A stretch of 64,000 bases of DNA from Blastococcus fimeti (lineage in GTDB: Bacteria > Actinomycetota > Actinomycetes > Mycobacteriales > Geodermatophilaceae): the NCBI GenBank assembly GCA_900102115.1, contig FNAW01000001.1, forward strand, positions 124,001 through 188,000, written 5' to 3'. Made by a program: the position numbers and the translations under genes. The notes below the pieces were generated by a model, which was not told where the DNA came from, did no database searches, and was given only the letters and a program-made list of their open reading frames with translations. Of the stretch, positions 50,292 through 59,487 are shown piece after piece; the first letter of the stretch is position 1, and every line of letters begins with the position of its first letter.

Positions 50292-50825
50292 ATGGTGACC
50301 ACTCGCCCGCACATCTCTCACCCGCGCACCGTGTCCACCCGCACCCTCCGCCGCACCGGCGCCGGGCTGCTCACCGGGGCCGCGGCCTCGCTGGGCCTGT
50401 TCCTCACCCCCGCGACCGCTGTCGCCGCCGAGCCCGAGCCCGCGCCGGCCCCGGCCGCCGCGCCCGCTCCCGCCCCGGCGCCCGCGCAGATCGCCGTCGA
50501 CACCGCACGCGCGCAGGTCGGGAAGGCCTACCGGTACGGCGGCACCGGCCCCGACAGCTTCGACTGCTCGGGCCTCACGTCGTTCGCCTACCGCGCCGCG
50601 GGGATCGAGCTGCCGCGCCGGAGCGCCGACCAGGCGAACGTCGGGATCCCCGTCGCCGGCGCCGACCTGCAGCCCGGCGACCTGGTCTTCTACTACAGCC
50701 CGATCAGCCACGTCGGCATCTACGTCGGGGACGGCGTCATCGCGCACGCCGCGACCGAGTCCACCGGCGTCGAGTACCACTCGATCCTGATGGAGGGCTA
50801 CAACACCGCCCGCCGGATCGTGTGA
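50292..50825 (+). CDS. Secreted NlpC/P60 peptidoglycan endopeptidase
   Basis: This 177-residue protein has a signal peptide (residues 1-45, cleavage near AVAAE), a Pro/Ala linker of EPAPAPA-type repeats (about 46-65) and a C-terminal NlpC/P60 domain. It cleaves D-gamma-glutamyl-meso-DAP bonds in peptidoglycan. Catalytic Cys is in DSFDCSGLTSF, His in ISHVGIYVGDG and the third residue in IAHAAT. The ATG at 50292 is supported by GGAAGGAGAG and the signal peptide. Confidence 0.92.
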   Translation: MVTTRPHISHPRTVSTRTLRRTGAGLLTGAAASLGLFLTPATAVAAEPEPAPAPAAAPAPAPAPAQIAVDTARAQVGKAYRYGGTGPDSFDCSGLTSFAYRAAGIELPRRSADQANVGIPVAGADLQPGDLVFYYSPISHVGIYVGDGVIAHAATESTGVEYHSILMEGYNTARRIV

Positions 50826-50847
50826 CCCGGCGGTCGCTGCGCCCGGC

Positions 50848-52326
50848 TCAGCGCAGGGCCGGGCGCAGCGGCGGGACCGAGCGGACGCCGAACACGTCCC
50901 GCAGGGCGACGCGGGCGGCGAGGTCACCGCACATGCCGTGCACGGCCGGCCCGGGCGGTGTCGCCGCGGACGCCATGTACACGCCCTCGACCGGCGTCCG
51001 GTAGGTGTTCCACCGCGGGACGGGCCGGGCGAGCATCTGGCGCAGCGTGGCCTGCCCGTTGGAGATGTCACCCCCGAGGTAGCTCGGGTTCCACTGCTCC
51101 ATCTGCACGGCCGTCTTCGTCGCCCGCGCCACGATGGTGTCCTTGAACCCCGGGGCGAAGCGCTCGATCTGGTCCTCGATGGGGCCGGTCATGTCGACGT
51201 CCGCCCCGTGCGGCACGTGCACGTAGGCCCAGAAGATGTGGCCGCCCTCCGGAGCGCGCGTCGGGTCGGGCACCGTCGGCTGCACCGCGAGCACGTAGGG
51301 CTTGTCGGTCAGCCGGCCCTGGTTGGGGGCGCGCTCGCCGGTGAGCGTCTCCTCCAGGGTGCCCGCGACGTGGATGGTCCCGGCCCGGCGGACGTCGGGA
51401 TTCGTCCACGGCACCGGCTCGGAGAGGATCCAGTCGATCTTGAAGACGCCGGCGCCGTGCTTGTACCGCCGCACCCAGCGTCGGTACCCCTCGTTGAGCC
51501 GGTCCCCCGCCATCGTCACGAAGTCCTCGGGCGTGGTGTCCAGCAGCACCGCCGGCACGCCCTCGAACTCGCGCAGGTCGGTCACCCGGTGCCCGGTCAC
51601 GACCTCGCCGTCCTGCTCCTCCAGCGCCGTCACCATCGCGTCGGCCAGCTTCTGGGAGCCGCCCTCGATCAGCGGCCACCCGGCGTGGTGGGACAGCATC
51701 GCCAGCAGCATGCCCAGCGCCGAGGTCAGCGGCTGGCTCAGGTCGAGCATCCCGTGGGCGGCGGCGCCCGCGACGAGCGCACGGCCCTCCTCGGTGTCGA
51801 AGTACCGGTTCGCCAGCCAGCGCACGTTCGGCAGGCCGGTGAGGGCGAACTTCGTCACCTGGGTGACGCTCTTCGTCGGCAGCGAGCGCAGCCGGCTGGA
51901 GAGGAAGAAGTCGATGACGTCGGTGCCGTGGTCGACCAGCGGCCCGAACAGCCGGCGGTAGGCGTCCGCATCGGGTCCGAGCCCCGCCGCGGTCTCCTCC
52001 AGCGAGCGGAACGACAGGGCCGCTCCCCCGCCGTCGAGCGGGTGCGCGAAGTTGACCTCCGGGTGGACGAAGCGCACGCCCCGGCTCTCGGCGTCGAACT
52101 CCCGGAAGAACGGCGCGGCGACGGCCATCGGCTGCACGGTCGAGCAGACGTCGTGGTGGAACCCCGGCCGGATCAGCTCCTCGGTGCGCATCCCGCCACC
52201 GGGCCGGTCGCCGGCGTCCACCACCTGCACCCGCAACCCGGCAGCGGACAACCGCAGCGCGGCGGCCAGCCCGTTGGGCCCCGCCCCGACGACGACGGCA
52301 TCCGGTCGTCCAGCACGCCCGCTCAC
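50848..52326 (-). CDS. FAD-dependent oxidoreductase (phytoene desaturase/PYROXD2-like)
   Basis: This 492-residue flavoprotein has an N-terminal Rossmann FAD site VVVGAGPNGLAAALRL, the acidic end of strand 2 in VVDAGDRPGGG, and a C-terminal FAD motif GVYMASAATPPGPAVHG. It belongs to the phytoene-desaturase-like clan but lies alone, without carotenoid genes, closest to the PYROXD2/amine-oxidase-like branch. The substrate is unknown. It converges on the NlpC gene and is divergent from the membrane protein at 52468. Confidence 0.87.
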   Translation of the reverse strand: MSGRAGRPDAVVVGAGPNGLAAALRLSAAGLRVQVVDAGDRPGGGMRTEELIRPGFHHDVCSTVQPMAVAAPFFREFDAESRGVRFVHPEVNFAHPLDGGGAALSFRSLEETAAGLGPDADAYRRLFGPLVDHGTDVIDFFLSSRLRSLPTKSVTQVTKFALTGLPNVRWLANRYFDTEEGRALVAGAAAHGMLDLSQPLTSALGMLLAMLSHHAGWPLIEGGSQKLADAMVTALEEQDGEVVTGHRVTDLREFEGVPAVLLDTTPEDFVTMAGDRLNEGYRRWVRRYKHGAGVFKIDWILSEPVPWTNPDVRRAGTIHVAGTLEETLTGERAPNQGRLTDKPYVLAVQPTVPDPTRAPEGGHIFWAYVHVPHGADVDMTGPIEDQIERFAPGFKDTIVARATKTAVQMEQWNPSYLGGDISNGQATLRQMLARPVPRWNTYRTPVEGVYMASAATPPGPAVHGMCGDLAARVALRDVFGVRSVPPLRPALR

Positions 52327-52455
52327 CGGGTGATCCTCACGACGGCGTGCCCCATCCGCAAGTTGCCCGGCCGGGCGTTCCGGTGCCCGTGAGTCGGCCC
52401 GGACGCCTGGGGCGCGTCGCGCGGGGGCTCATGGCCACCGATCGCGTACCGGATC

Positions 52456-52461
52456 TAGCCT
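52456..52461 (+). promoter_or_regulatory. Predicted -10 (TAGCCT) of the HTTM two-gene unit, leaderless
   Basis: TAGCCT is followed by 6 nt and GTG 52468. Confidence 0.5.
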
Positions 52462-52467
52462 TCGCCG

Positions 52468-52956
52468 GTGCAGTCCTCCCTCGACTCCCCGCCCGCGACC
52501 GAGCCGGAGGTGCTCCGGCTGACCCCGGCCGGGCGCCGGCGCCGCCTCTCCGCCGTGCTGATCATCCTGGCCCTGCTGCTCGCGGGAACGGTCTGGGGCG
52601 ACGACGACGCCTTCCCCTTCGGCCCGTTCCGCATGTACTCCACGCGCAACGACCCGAACGCCCCGGTGATCTCCACCCGGGCGGTGGGCGTGACCGCCGC
52701 CGGCGAGGAGATCAAGCTGTCGGGCGGCCAGGTGGGGCTGCGCCGCGCGGAGTTCGAGGGCCAGATCCAGCGGCTGCGCGAGCACCCCGAGCTGCTCGGC
52801 CTGCTGGCCGACGCGTTCGCCGAGGCCAACCCGGAGGCGCCCGAGCTCGTGGCGGTGCAGATGGTGCACCGCAGGTTCGCGCTGTCCGACGGGCAGCCCA
52901 CCGGCGACTACACCGACACCGTCGTCGTCGAGTTCGACCTGGAGGACGGCGAGTGA
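52468..52956 (+). CDS. Membrane-anchored hypothetical protein
   Basis: This 162-residue protein has one hydrophobic segment (residues about 28-44) after a basic cytoplasmic N-terminus. It then has a predicted extracytoplasmic domain with FPFGPFRMYSTRNDPNAP and MVHRRFALSDGQPTGDY. No family is recognised. It overlaps the next gene (GTGA) and is presumably its partner, for example an accessory to the HTTM membrane protein. Confidence 0.75.
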   Translation: MQSSLDSPPATEPEVLRLTPAGRRRRLSAVLIILALLLAGTVWGDDDAFPFGPFRMYSTRNDPNAPVISTRAVGVTAAGEEIKLSGGQVGLRRAEFEGQIQRLREHPELLGLLADAFAEANPEAPELVAVQMVHRRFALSDGQPTGDYTDTVVVEFDLEDGE

Positions 52957-53840
52957 GCACCACCTCGAGCACTGCACCGCTGCCCGGGACGAGCCGGTGG
53001 TGGTTCGCGCCGGTACCGCTCGCCCGGATCGCTGTCTTCCGGGCGATCGCCTACCTGTTCATCCCGGTCGACGTCTTCCTGACCACCGCCTGGGTGCGCG
53101 CGCACGCCGACGTGCCGACCGAGTGGTACGCCCCGCTGCTGGTCGGGCGGATCCTGCACCTCCCCACCCCGACGCACACCCTGGTGCTCGTCGTGCAGTG
53201 GGCACTGGTCCTGGCCGCCGTGGCCGCCGCCACCGGCCGGGCCCCCCGGCTGCTCGGCGCCGCCGTCTTCCTCCTCTACGCGGAGTGGATGGTGATCGCG
53301 ATGAGCTACGGGAAGGTCGACCACGACCGCATCGCGTTCCTGGTCGCGCTGGCCGTGCTGCCGACCATCGGCCGGGCGAGGTTCCGCGACCGGCGGCTGT
53401 CGGAGTCCGCGGGCTGGGCGATGGCCGCGGTGTTCGTCACCGTCATGCTCACCTACTTCCTGGCCGCCTGGGCCAAGGTGCGGTTCGGCGGCTGGGACTG
53501 GCCGACCGGCTCCACGCTGACCCGCGCGGTGGTGCGCCGCGGCACCCCGCTCTCGGACTGGACGCTCGACGTCCCCGGCCTGCTGCCGGCCGCGCAGTGG
53601 GTGATGCTGATCCTGGAGTTCGCCGCGCCGCTGATGCTGCTGGTGCGCAGCGACCGGGCCCGGATCGGGCTGGCGCTGTTCCTGATCGGCTTCCACGTGA
53701 TGACCTACGCGGGCGTGCAGATCATCTTCCTGCCGCACTGCATCGCGATCCTGTCGATCCTGCCGTGGGAGCGGCTGACCGCCCGCTCGGGACGGCAGCC
53801 GGCTCAGAGCCGGGCGACCAGCTCGTCGGCGGCCCGGTAG
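52953..53840 (+). CDS. HTTM-domain membrane protein
   Basis: This 295-residue integral membrane protein has about six to seven helices and the hallmarks of the HTTM (vitamin K-dependent carboxylase-like) fold: PVPLARIAVFRAIAYLFIPVDVF, SYGKVDHDRIAF and AAWAKVRFGGWDWPTG. The biochemical role of bacterial HTTM proteins is mostly unknown. The GTG overlaps the upstream stop. Its last 37 bp lie antisense over the end of meaB. Confidence 0.82.
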   Translation: MSTTSSTAPLPGTSRWWFAPVPLARIAVFRAIAYLFIPVDVFLTTAWVRAHADVPTEWYAPLLVGRILHLPTPTHTLVLVVQWALVLAAVAAATGRAPRLLGAAVFLLYAEWMVIAMSYGKVDHDRIAFLVALAVLPTIGRARFRDRRLSESAGWAMAAVFVTVMLTYFLAAWAKVRFGGWDWPTGSTLTRAVVRRGTPLSDWTLDVPGLLPAAQWVMLILEFAAPLMLLVRSDRARIGLALFLIGFHVMTYAGVQIIFLPHCIAILSILPWERLTARSGRQPAQSRATSSSAAR

Positions 53841-54832
53841 GGGTCGGTCTCCCCCGCCACCACGCGGGCGGCCAGCGCGTCGAGCGCGGCGCCGCCGCGC
53901 AGGTCGCCGATCCGCGCGCGCAGCGCAGCCAGGGCGATCGCCTCGATCTCGCGGGCGGCGCGCTCGGTGCGGCGTCGCTCGCCCTCACCGGTGGACTCCA
54001 GCCACAGCCGGTGCTCCTCCACCTGGGCCAGGACGTCGTCGATGCCGTTGTCGATGTCGCGGGCGGCGACCGTCCGGCAGATCGGCGGGCGCCACCGGCC
54101 GGTCAGGTCGTGCCGGCCACCGAGGGACTGCATGTATCGGAGGTCGCGCACCGTCTGGTCCGCGCCGTCCCGGTCGGCCTTGTTGACGACGAACACGTCG
54201 GCGACCTCGAGGATCCCGGCCTTGGCCGCCTGGATGCCGTCGCCCATGCCCGGCGCGACCAGCACGAGGGTCGTGTCGGCGAGCGAGGCGATCTCCAGCT
54301 CGGACTGACCCACCCCGACCGTCTCGATGAGCACGACGTCGCAGCCGGCGGCGTCGAGTACCCGCAGCGCCTGCGGGGTCGCCCACGACAGCCCGCCGAG
54401 GTGCCCGCGCGAGGCCATCGAGCGGATGAACACCCCGCCGTCCCCGGCGTGGTCCTGCATCCGCACGCGGTCACCGAGCAGGGCACCGCCGGAGAACGGG
54501 GACGACGGGTCGACCGCCAGCACCCCGACCCGCTTGCCGGCCTGCCGCAGCGCCCGCACCAGCGCCGTCGTCGTCGTGGACTTGCCGACGCCCGGTGAGC
54601 CGGTGAGCCCCAGCACCTGGGCAGAGCCGGTGTGCGGCGCCAGGGCGGCCGCGACCTCGCGCAGCGCCGGGCTGGCGTCCTCGACCAGCGAGATCAGCCG
54701 GGCCACCGAGCGCGGATCGCCCTCGCGGGCCCGCTCGACCAGCGTGGGGACGTCGACAGCACGCCGCCCCCGCCGCCCGGAGGCGGCGGGGGCGGACGTC
54801 TGGACCGCGGTCCCCGCAGGGACCTCCGTCAC
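53804..54832 (-). CDS. meaB: Methylmalonyl-CoA mutase-associated GTPase
   Basis: MeaB (342 residues) is the G-protein chaperone that loads and protects the B12 cofactor of acyl-CoA mutases. It shows Walker [27 protein letters not shown] and [18 protein letters not shown]. No mutase gene is in the window, so its partner lies elsewhere or is an isobutyryl/ethylmalonyl-type mutase. The GTG overlaps the thiolase stop as GTGA. Confidence 0.94.
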   Translation of the reverse strand: MTEVPAGTAVQTSAPAASGRRGRRAVDVPTLVERAREGDPRSVARLISLVEDASPALREVAAALAPHTGSAQVLGLTGSPGVGKSTTTTALVRALRQAGKRVGVLAVDPSSPFSGGALLGDRVRMQDHAGDGGVFIRSMASRGHLGGLSWATPQALRVLDAAGCDVVLIETVGVGQSELEIASLADTTLVLVAPGMGDGIQAAKAGILEVADVFVVNKADRDGADQTVRDLRYMQSLGGRHDLTGRWRPPICRTVAARDIDNGIDDVLAQVEEHRLWLESTGEGERRRTERAAREIEAIALAALRARIGDLRGGAALDALAARVVAGETDPYRAADELVARL

Positions 54833-56034
54833 GCCTGGCTGGGCGCGTGCAGGATCAGGGCGTCGCCCTGGCCACCGCCACCGCACAGCGCGGCGGCGCC
54901 GACCTTGAGGCCCCGGCGACGCAGCTCCAGAGCGACGTCGAGGACGACGCGGGCGCCGCTCATGCCGATCGGGTGGCCCAGGGCGATCGCGCCGCCGTTG
55001 GGGTTGACCTTCTCGGGGTCGATGCCCAGCTCGCGGGTGGAGACGATGCCGACGGCGGCGAAGGCCTCGTTGAGCTCGACGACGTCGAGGTCCTTGGGGT
55101 CGATGCCCTCGCGCTCGCACGCCTTCTTGATGGCGCCGGACGGCTGGCTCTGCAGCGTGGCGTCCGGGCCGGCGACGACGCCGTGCGCACCGATCTCGGC
55201 GATCGGGGTGATGCCGAGCTCCTTGGCCTTGGCGGCGCTCATGACGACCACGGCGCAGGCGCCGTCGGAGATCTGGGAGGCGGTGCCGGCGGTGATGGTG
55301 CCGTCCTTGGCGAAGGCCGGCTTGAGCTTGCCCAGGCTCTCCACGGTCGTGTCGGCGCGGATGCCCTCGTCGTCGGTGAACTCGATCGGGTCGCCCTTGC
55401 GCTGCGGGATGAGCACCGGGGTGATCGACTCGGCGAAGACGCCGTCCTTGTGCGAGCGGGCGGCCTTCTGGTGGCTGGCCGCGGCGAACTCGTCCTGCTC
55501 CTCGCGGGTCAGGTTGTACCGGGAGTTGGCCTGCTCGGTCAGCGCGCCCATCGCCACCTGGTCGAAGGTGTCGGAGAGGCCGTCGTGCGACATCGAGTCG
55601 ATGAGCTTGGTGTCGCCGAACTTCGTGCCGGTGCGCGAGTTCGCCAGGATGTGCGGCGCCTGGGTCATCGACTCCTGGCCACCGGCGACGACGACGTCGT
55701 ACTCACCGGCGCGGATCAGCTGGTCGGCCATCGCGATGGCGGACAGGCCCGAGAGGCAGACCTTGTTGATGGTCAGCGCGGGCACCGACATCGGGATGCC
55801 GCCGGCCACCGCCGCGGGACGGGCGGGGTTCTGCCCGGCGCCGGCCTGGATGACCTGGCCCATGATCACGTAGTCGACCTGGTCGCCGGTGATGCCGGCG
55901 CGCTCGAGGGCGGCCTTGATCGCGAAGCCACCGAGGTCCGCGGCCGAGAAGTCCTTCAGCCCGCCGAGCAGCCGGCCCATCGGGGTACGAGCACCGCTGA
56001 CGATGACCGAACGGACTCTGTTGTTTTCGCTCAC
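54829..56034 (-). CDS. Acetyl-CoA C-acetyltransferase
   Basis: This 401-residue thiolase has the nucleophile Cys in [10 protein letters not shown], His in GHPIGMSG and the second Cys in [11 protein letters not shown]. It condenses or cleaves acetoacetyl-CoA-type substrates and fits the ccr, epimerase and meaB acyl-CoA block. It resembles mycobacterial fadA4 in both context and sequence. GTG 56034 has GGAGGC upstream. A TAACAT -10 candidate lies about 90 nt upstream. Confidence 0.95.
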   Translation of the reverse strand: MSENNRVRSVIVSGARTPMGRLLGGLKDFSAADLGGFAIKAALERAGITGDQVDYVIMGQVIQAGAGQNPARPAAVAGGIPMSVPALTINKVCLSGLSAIAMADQLIRAGEYDVVVAGGQESMTQAPHILANSRTGTKFGDTKLIDSMSHDGLSDTFDQVAMGALTEQANSRYNLTREEQDEFAAASHQKAARSHKDGVFAESITPVLIPQRKGDPIEFTDDEGIRADTTVESLGKLKPAFAKDGTITAGTASQISDGACAVVVMSAAKAKELGITPIAEIGAHGVVAGPDATLQSQPSGAIKKACEREGIDPKDLDVVELNEAFAAVGIVSTRELGIDPEKVNPNGGAIALGHPIGMSGARVVLDVALELRRRGLKVGAAALCGGGGQGDALILHAPSQA

Positions 56035-56248
56035 GGGGGGCCTCCAGTGCCGGGCCGCCGACGCCGGCGACCGTGTAAGACAGAGCAGACCGCGCGGTTC
56101 GCGCGGCGTCGGGCTGCCGACCATGTTAGAACCACCCGCCCGCTGGACGTGGCGTGGCCCACTCCCCGGCCCGCTCCCGTCACCCGACCGGGGCCCTCGG
56201 ACCGCCCCCGGAGTGTCGCCCTCGGGCGGGGCGCGGCAGGATGCCGAC

Positions 56249-56710
56249 GTGACCACCAACGACGCCGCGGCCACGGGTCTGCCCGAGGGGCTGTTCACCA
56301 CCATCGACCACGTCGGCATCGCCGTGCCGGACCTGGACGAAGCCATCGCCTTCTACGCCCAGGCCTTCGGCGTGCGCTCGGTGCACGAGGAGACCAACGA
56401 GGAGCAGGGCGTCCGCGAGGCGATGCTGGCCGTCGGGAACGGCGACACCCGGATCCAGCTGCTCGCGCCGCTGACCCCGGAGTCCACGATCGCCAAGTTC
56501 ATCGGCCGCTCCGGCCCCGGCCTGCAGCAGCTGGCCTTCCGGGTCGACGACGTCGAGGCGGTCAGCGCCACCCTCCGCGAGCGCGGCCTGCGGCTGCTCT
56601 ACGACGTCCCCAAGCGCGGCACGTCCGACAGCCGGGTCAACTTCATCCACCCGAAGGACGCCGGCGGGGTGCTCATCGAGCTCGTCCAGCCCGCCGCTGC
56701 GGCGCACTGA
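56249..56710 (+). CDS. mce: Methylmalonyl-CoA epimerase
   Basis: This 153-residue VOC-fold enzyme interconverts (R)- and (S)-methylmalonyl-CoA. It shows [16 protein letters not shown] with the metal His, the middle metal ligands around [13 protein letters not shown] and [12 protein letters not shown], and IELVQP with the final Glu. The GTG at 56249 is preceded by GGCAGGA. It is divergent from the thiolase gene, as in the mycobacterial Rv1322A-Rv1323 context that I recall. Confidence 0.92.
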   Translation: MTTNDAAATGLPEGLFTTIDHVGIAVPDLDEAIAFYAQAFGVRSVHEETNEEQGVREAMLAVGNGDTRIQLLAPLTPESTIAKFIGRSGPGLQQLAFRVDDVEAVSATLRERGLRLLYDVPKRGTSDSRVNFIHPKDAGGVLIELVQPAAAAH

Positions 56711-56735
56711 CCGCCGACCACCCCTCCAGCGGGGC

Positions 56736-56753
56736 CGTTACGCATCGGTAACG
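56736..56753. promoter_or_regulatory. Inverted repeat (CGTTAC-N6-GTAACG) upstream of ccr
   Basis: This is a perfect 6-6-6 inverted repeat 75 bp upstream of the ccr start. Its right arm overlaps a TAACGT hexamer (56749-56754) that could be the -10, so a bound regulator would block the promoter. Confidence 0.5.
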
Positions 56754-56827
56754 TCCCCCGCCACCGCACTGCCCAGTACCGCCCTCCGAGCCGGCCGACG
56801 ACGGCCTTCAACGACCCAGGAGTTCGC

Positions 56828-58159
56828 GTGAACGAGATCAGGGACGCCATCCTCGCCGACCAGCTGGACGCGCTGGGCGGCCTCGCCGTACCGGAGTCCT
56901 ACCGCGCCGTCGTGGTGCGCAAGGACGAGCAGAACATGTTCGAGGGGATCCCGACGAAGGAGAAGGACCCCCGCAAGTCCCTGCACATCGACGAGGTGGC
57001 CACCCCGGAGCTGGGCCCGGGCGAGGCGATCGTCGCCGTCATGGCGTCCTCGGTGAACTACAACACCGTCTGGACGTCGATCTTCGAGCCGGTCTCCACC
57101 TTCGGCTTCCTCGAGCGCTACGGCCGTCTCTCGGAGCTGACCAAGCGGCACGACCTGCCCTACCACGTGGTCGGCTCCGACCTCGCCGGCGTCGTGCTGC
57201 GCGTGGGCCCGGGTGTCAACAAGTGGAAGCCGGGCGACGAGGTCGTCGCGCACTGCCTCTCGGTGGAGCTCGAGGACCCGGCCGGCCACGACGACACGAT
57301 GATGGACCCGCAGCAGCGGATCTGGGGCTTCGAGACCAACTTCGGCGGCCTCGCCGAACTGGCCCTGGTCAAGAGCAACCAGCTCATGCCCAAGCCGGGC
57401 CACCTCTCGTGGGAGGAGGCCGCCAGCCCGGGCCTGGTCAACTCGACCGCCTACCGGCAGCTGGTGAGCAAGAACGGCGCCAACATGAAGCAGGGCGACG
57501 TCGTCCTGATCTGGGGCGCCTCGGGTGGCCTCGGCTCCTACGCCACGCAGATGGCGCTCAACGGCGGCGCGATCCCGGTCTGCGTCGTCAGCAGCCCGGA
57601 GAAGGCCGAGATCGTCCGCAAGATGGGCGCCGACCTGGTCATCGACCGGTCCGCCGAGGGCTACAAGTTCTGGAAGGACGAGCGCACCCAGGACCCCAGG
57701 GAGTGGCAGCGCTTCGGCAAGAAGATCCGCGAGCTGACCGGCGGTGAGGACGTGGACATCGTCTTCGAGCACCCGGGCCGCGAGACCTTCGGTGCCAGCG
57801 TCTACGTCGCCAAGAAGGGCGGCACGATCATCACCTGCGCCTCCACCAGCGGCTACATGCACGAGTACGACAACCGCTACCTCTGGATGAACCTGAAGAA
57901 GATCCTCAGCTCCCACTTCGCCAACTACAAGGAGGCGTGGGAGGCCAACCGGCTCATCGACAAGGGCCTCATCCACCCGACGCTGTCGAAGGTGTACCCG
58001 ATGGCGGAGGTCGGCCAGGCCGCCCTCGACGTCCACAAGAACGCCCACCAGGGCAAGGTCGGCGTGCTGACCCTGGCCCCCGAGGAGGGGCTCGGCGTCA
58101 AGAACGCCGAGAAGCGCGAGCAGCACCTCGAGGCGATCAACCGCTTCCGCGGCGTCTGA
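56828..58159 (+). CDS. ccrA: Crotonyl-CoA carboxylase/reductase
   Basis: Ccr (443 residues) reduces crotonyl-CoA with NADPH while fixing CO2 to give ethylmalonyl-CoA. Residues known to hold CO2 are present: Asn79 in SSVNYNTVW, Phe168 and Glu169 in WGFETNFGG, and a His near 363 in SSHFANY. This favours a true carboxylase over a plain reductase. NADPH site: WGASGGLGSYA. The GTG has AGGAG upstream. A strong terminator follows. Confidence 0.96.
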   Translation: MNEIRDAILADQLDALGGLAVPESYRAVVVRKDEQNMFEGIPTKEKDPRKSLHIDEVATPELGPGEAIVAVMASSVNYNTVWTSIFEPVSTFGFLERYGRLSELTKRHDLPYHVVGSDLAGVVLRVGPGVNKWKPGDEVVAHCLSVELEDPAGHDDTMMDPQQRIWGFETNFGGLAELALVKSNQLMPKPGHLSWEEAASPGLVNSTAYRQLVSKNGANMKQGDVVLIWGASGGLGSYATQMALNGGAIPVCVVSSPEKAEIVRKMGADLVIDRSAEGYKFWKDERTQDPREWQRFGKKIRELTGGEDVDIVFEHPGRETFGASVYVAKKGGTIITCASTSGYMHEYDNRYLWMNLKKILSSHFANYKEAWEANRLIDKGLIHPTLSKVYPMAEVGQAALDVHKNAHQGKVGVLTLAPEEGLGVKNAEKREQHLEAINRFRGV

Positions 58160-58170
58160 CCCACCCCCTC

Positions 58171-58220
58171 CGTGCCCGAGGGCCCGGCTCCCCGTCCCGG
58201 GGGGCCGGGCCCTCGGCACG
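58171..58220 (+). terminator. Strong hairpin terminator downstream of ccr
   Basis: A long GC stem (CGTGCC-CGAGGGCCCGGC pairing with GCCGGGCCCTCG-GCACG) lies 12 nt after the stop, with a CCCC/GGGG upper stem. There is no T-run, as is usual here. Confidence 0.75.
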
Positions 58221-58320
58221 TCCACCCGGCCTGCGGTGACCCCCGGGGCGTCCGGGACGATTGGGATCCGGCCTGCCCGACACGGTGACTACCCCTCCCC
58301 CTGTCTGCGAGGATGACGAC

Positions 58321-59487
58321 ATGAGCGACCCCCGCCACGAACTGCCGATGCACGAGGCCCAGCACTCGTTCGACGTGGTGCTGCGGGGGTACGACCGCAG
58401 CCAGGTCGCCGACACCATCGAGCGGCTCGAGGCGGACTTCCGCATCGCGCTGGCCGACCGCGACGCCGCCGTCGCCCGCTCCGCGGACATGACCGGTCAG
58501 CTCTCGGCGATGCACAACGAGATCGAGGCGCTGCGCCGCAAGGCCGCCACCGCCTCGGCCCCCACCTTCGAGAACATCAGCGAGCGCATCCAGCACATGC
58601 TGCAGCTCGCCGAGGAGGAGGCCGGCGAGATCCGCCGCGCCGCCGAGCTCGACGCCCAGGCGGTCCGCGAGCAGACCGACGCCGAGGAGCGCGCGCTGCT
58701 CGAGCGGCACGCCGCCGGCCAGGCCGAGGTCGAGCGGATGATCACCGAGGCGCGGCAGGGTGCCGAGCAGATCATGCAGAAGGCCCAGCTGCGGGCCGAC
58801 GAGCTGGTCGCCAAGGCCCAGGAGCGGGTCGCCCGCCTCGACGCCGAGTCCCAGGCCCGCCGGGCGAAGGTCGAGGAGGACTTCGACATCGCCCAGCGCG
58901 CCCGTCGGGCCGAGGCAGCCCGGGCCGAGGAGGAGCGCGAGCGCATCTCCACCCAGGCCGCCCGGCAGCGGGTCGCCGCCGCCGAGCAGCACGCCGCCCA
59001 GCTGGTCGCCGACGCCGAGGCGAAGGCCGAGGCCATCCGCGGGGTCCGCGACGAGCTCACCGGCCGGCTCCTCCAGGCCCGCCGTCTGCTGGACAACCTG
59101 CCCGAGCTGAGCGACCGTCCGGAGCAGCCGGCCACCGCCGGGGCCGGACAGACCGCACCCGCCGCCGAGACCCCCCGCACCGAGACCCCCCGCACCCAGG
59201 ACCAGCGCACCCAGGACCCGCGCACGGAGCCTGCCCGCGCCGAGGGCGAGCGGACCGCGGCGGAGCAGCGGCCGCAGCCCACCCCCCGGGCGACGACCAC
59301 CGCCCCCGCCGCGGAGCAGTCCGCGCCCGCGCAGCCGGCGCAGGCCCCTGCGTCGTCCGGTCCGACCACCCGCCAGCTCCCGCTGCCCCCGCGTCCGTCC
59401 CAGACGGCCTCCGGGTCGACCGCGGCACCGGTCGCGGGTCCGCCCACGCAGTCCATCGACCAGCCCGTCGGGCAGGGCCGCTCCTGA
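58321..59487 (+). CDS. DivIVA-like coiled-coil protein
   Basis: This 388-residue protein has an N-terminal DivIVA-like motif (FDVVLRGYDRSQVADTIERL), a long Ala/Glu/Arg-rich coiled coil, residues about 40-260, and a disordered Pro/Thr/Gln-rich C-terminal tail with TPRTE/QRTQD-type repeats, about 275-385. Such proteins mark cell poles or septa in actinobacteria. It could be a polar scaffold related to Wag31, Scy or FilP; which one is not decided. The ATG follows GAGGATGACGAC. Its TGA overlaps the start of the sortase gene. Confidence 0.85.
   Translation: MSDPRHELPMHEAQHSFDVVLRGYDRSQVADTIERLEADFRIALADRDAAVARSADMTGQLSAMHNEIEALRRKAATASAPTFENISERIQHMLQLAEEEAGEIRRAAELDAQAVREQTDAEERALLERHAAGQAEVERMITEARQGAEQIMQKAQLRADELVAKAQERVARLDAESQARRAKVEEDFDIAQRARRAEAARAEEERERISTQAARQRVAAAEQHAAQLVADAEAKAEAIRGVRDELTGRLLQARRLLDNLPELSDRPEQPATAGAGQTAPAAETPRTETPRTQDQRTQDPRTEPARAEGERTAAEQRPQPTPRATTTAPAAEQSAPAQPAQAPASSGPTTRQLPLPPRPSQTASGSTAAPVAGPPTQSIDQPVGQGRS

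Noticed and set aside
56100..56135. Long-range GGTTC...GAACC inverted repeat between the thiolase and mce genes
   Set aside because: 5-bp arms over 28 nt are expected by chance; not reported as a feature.
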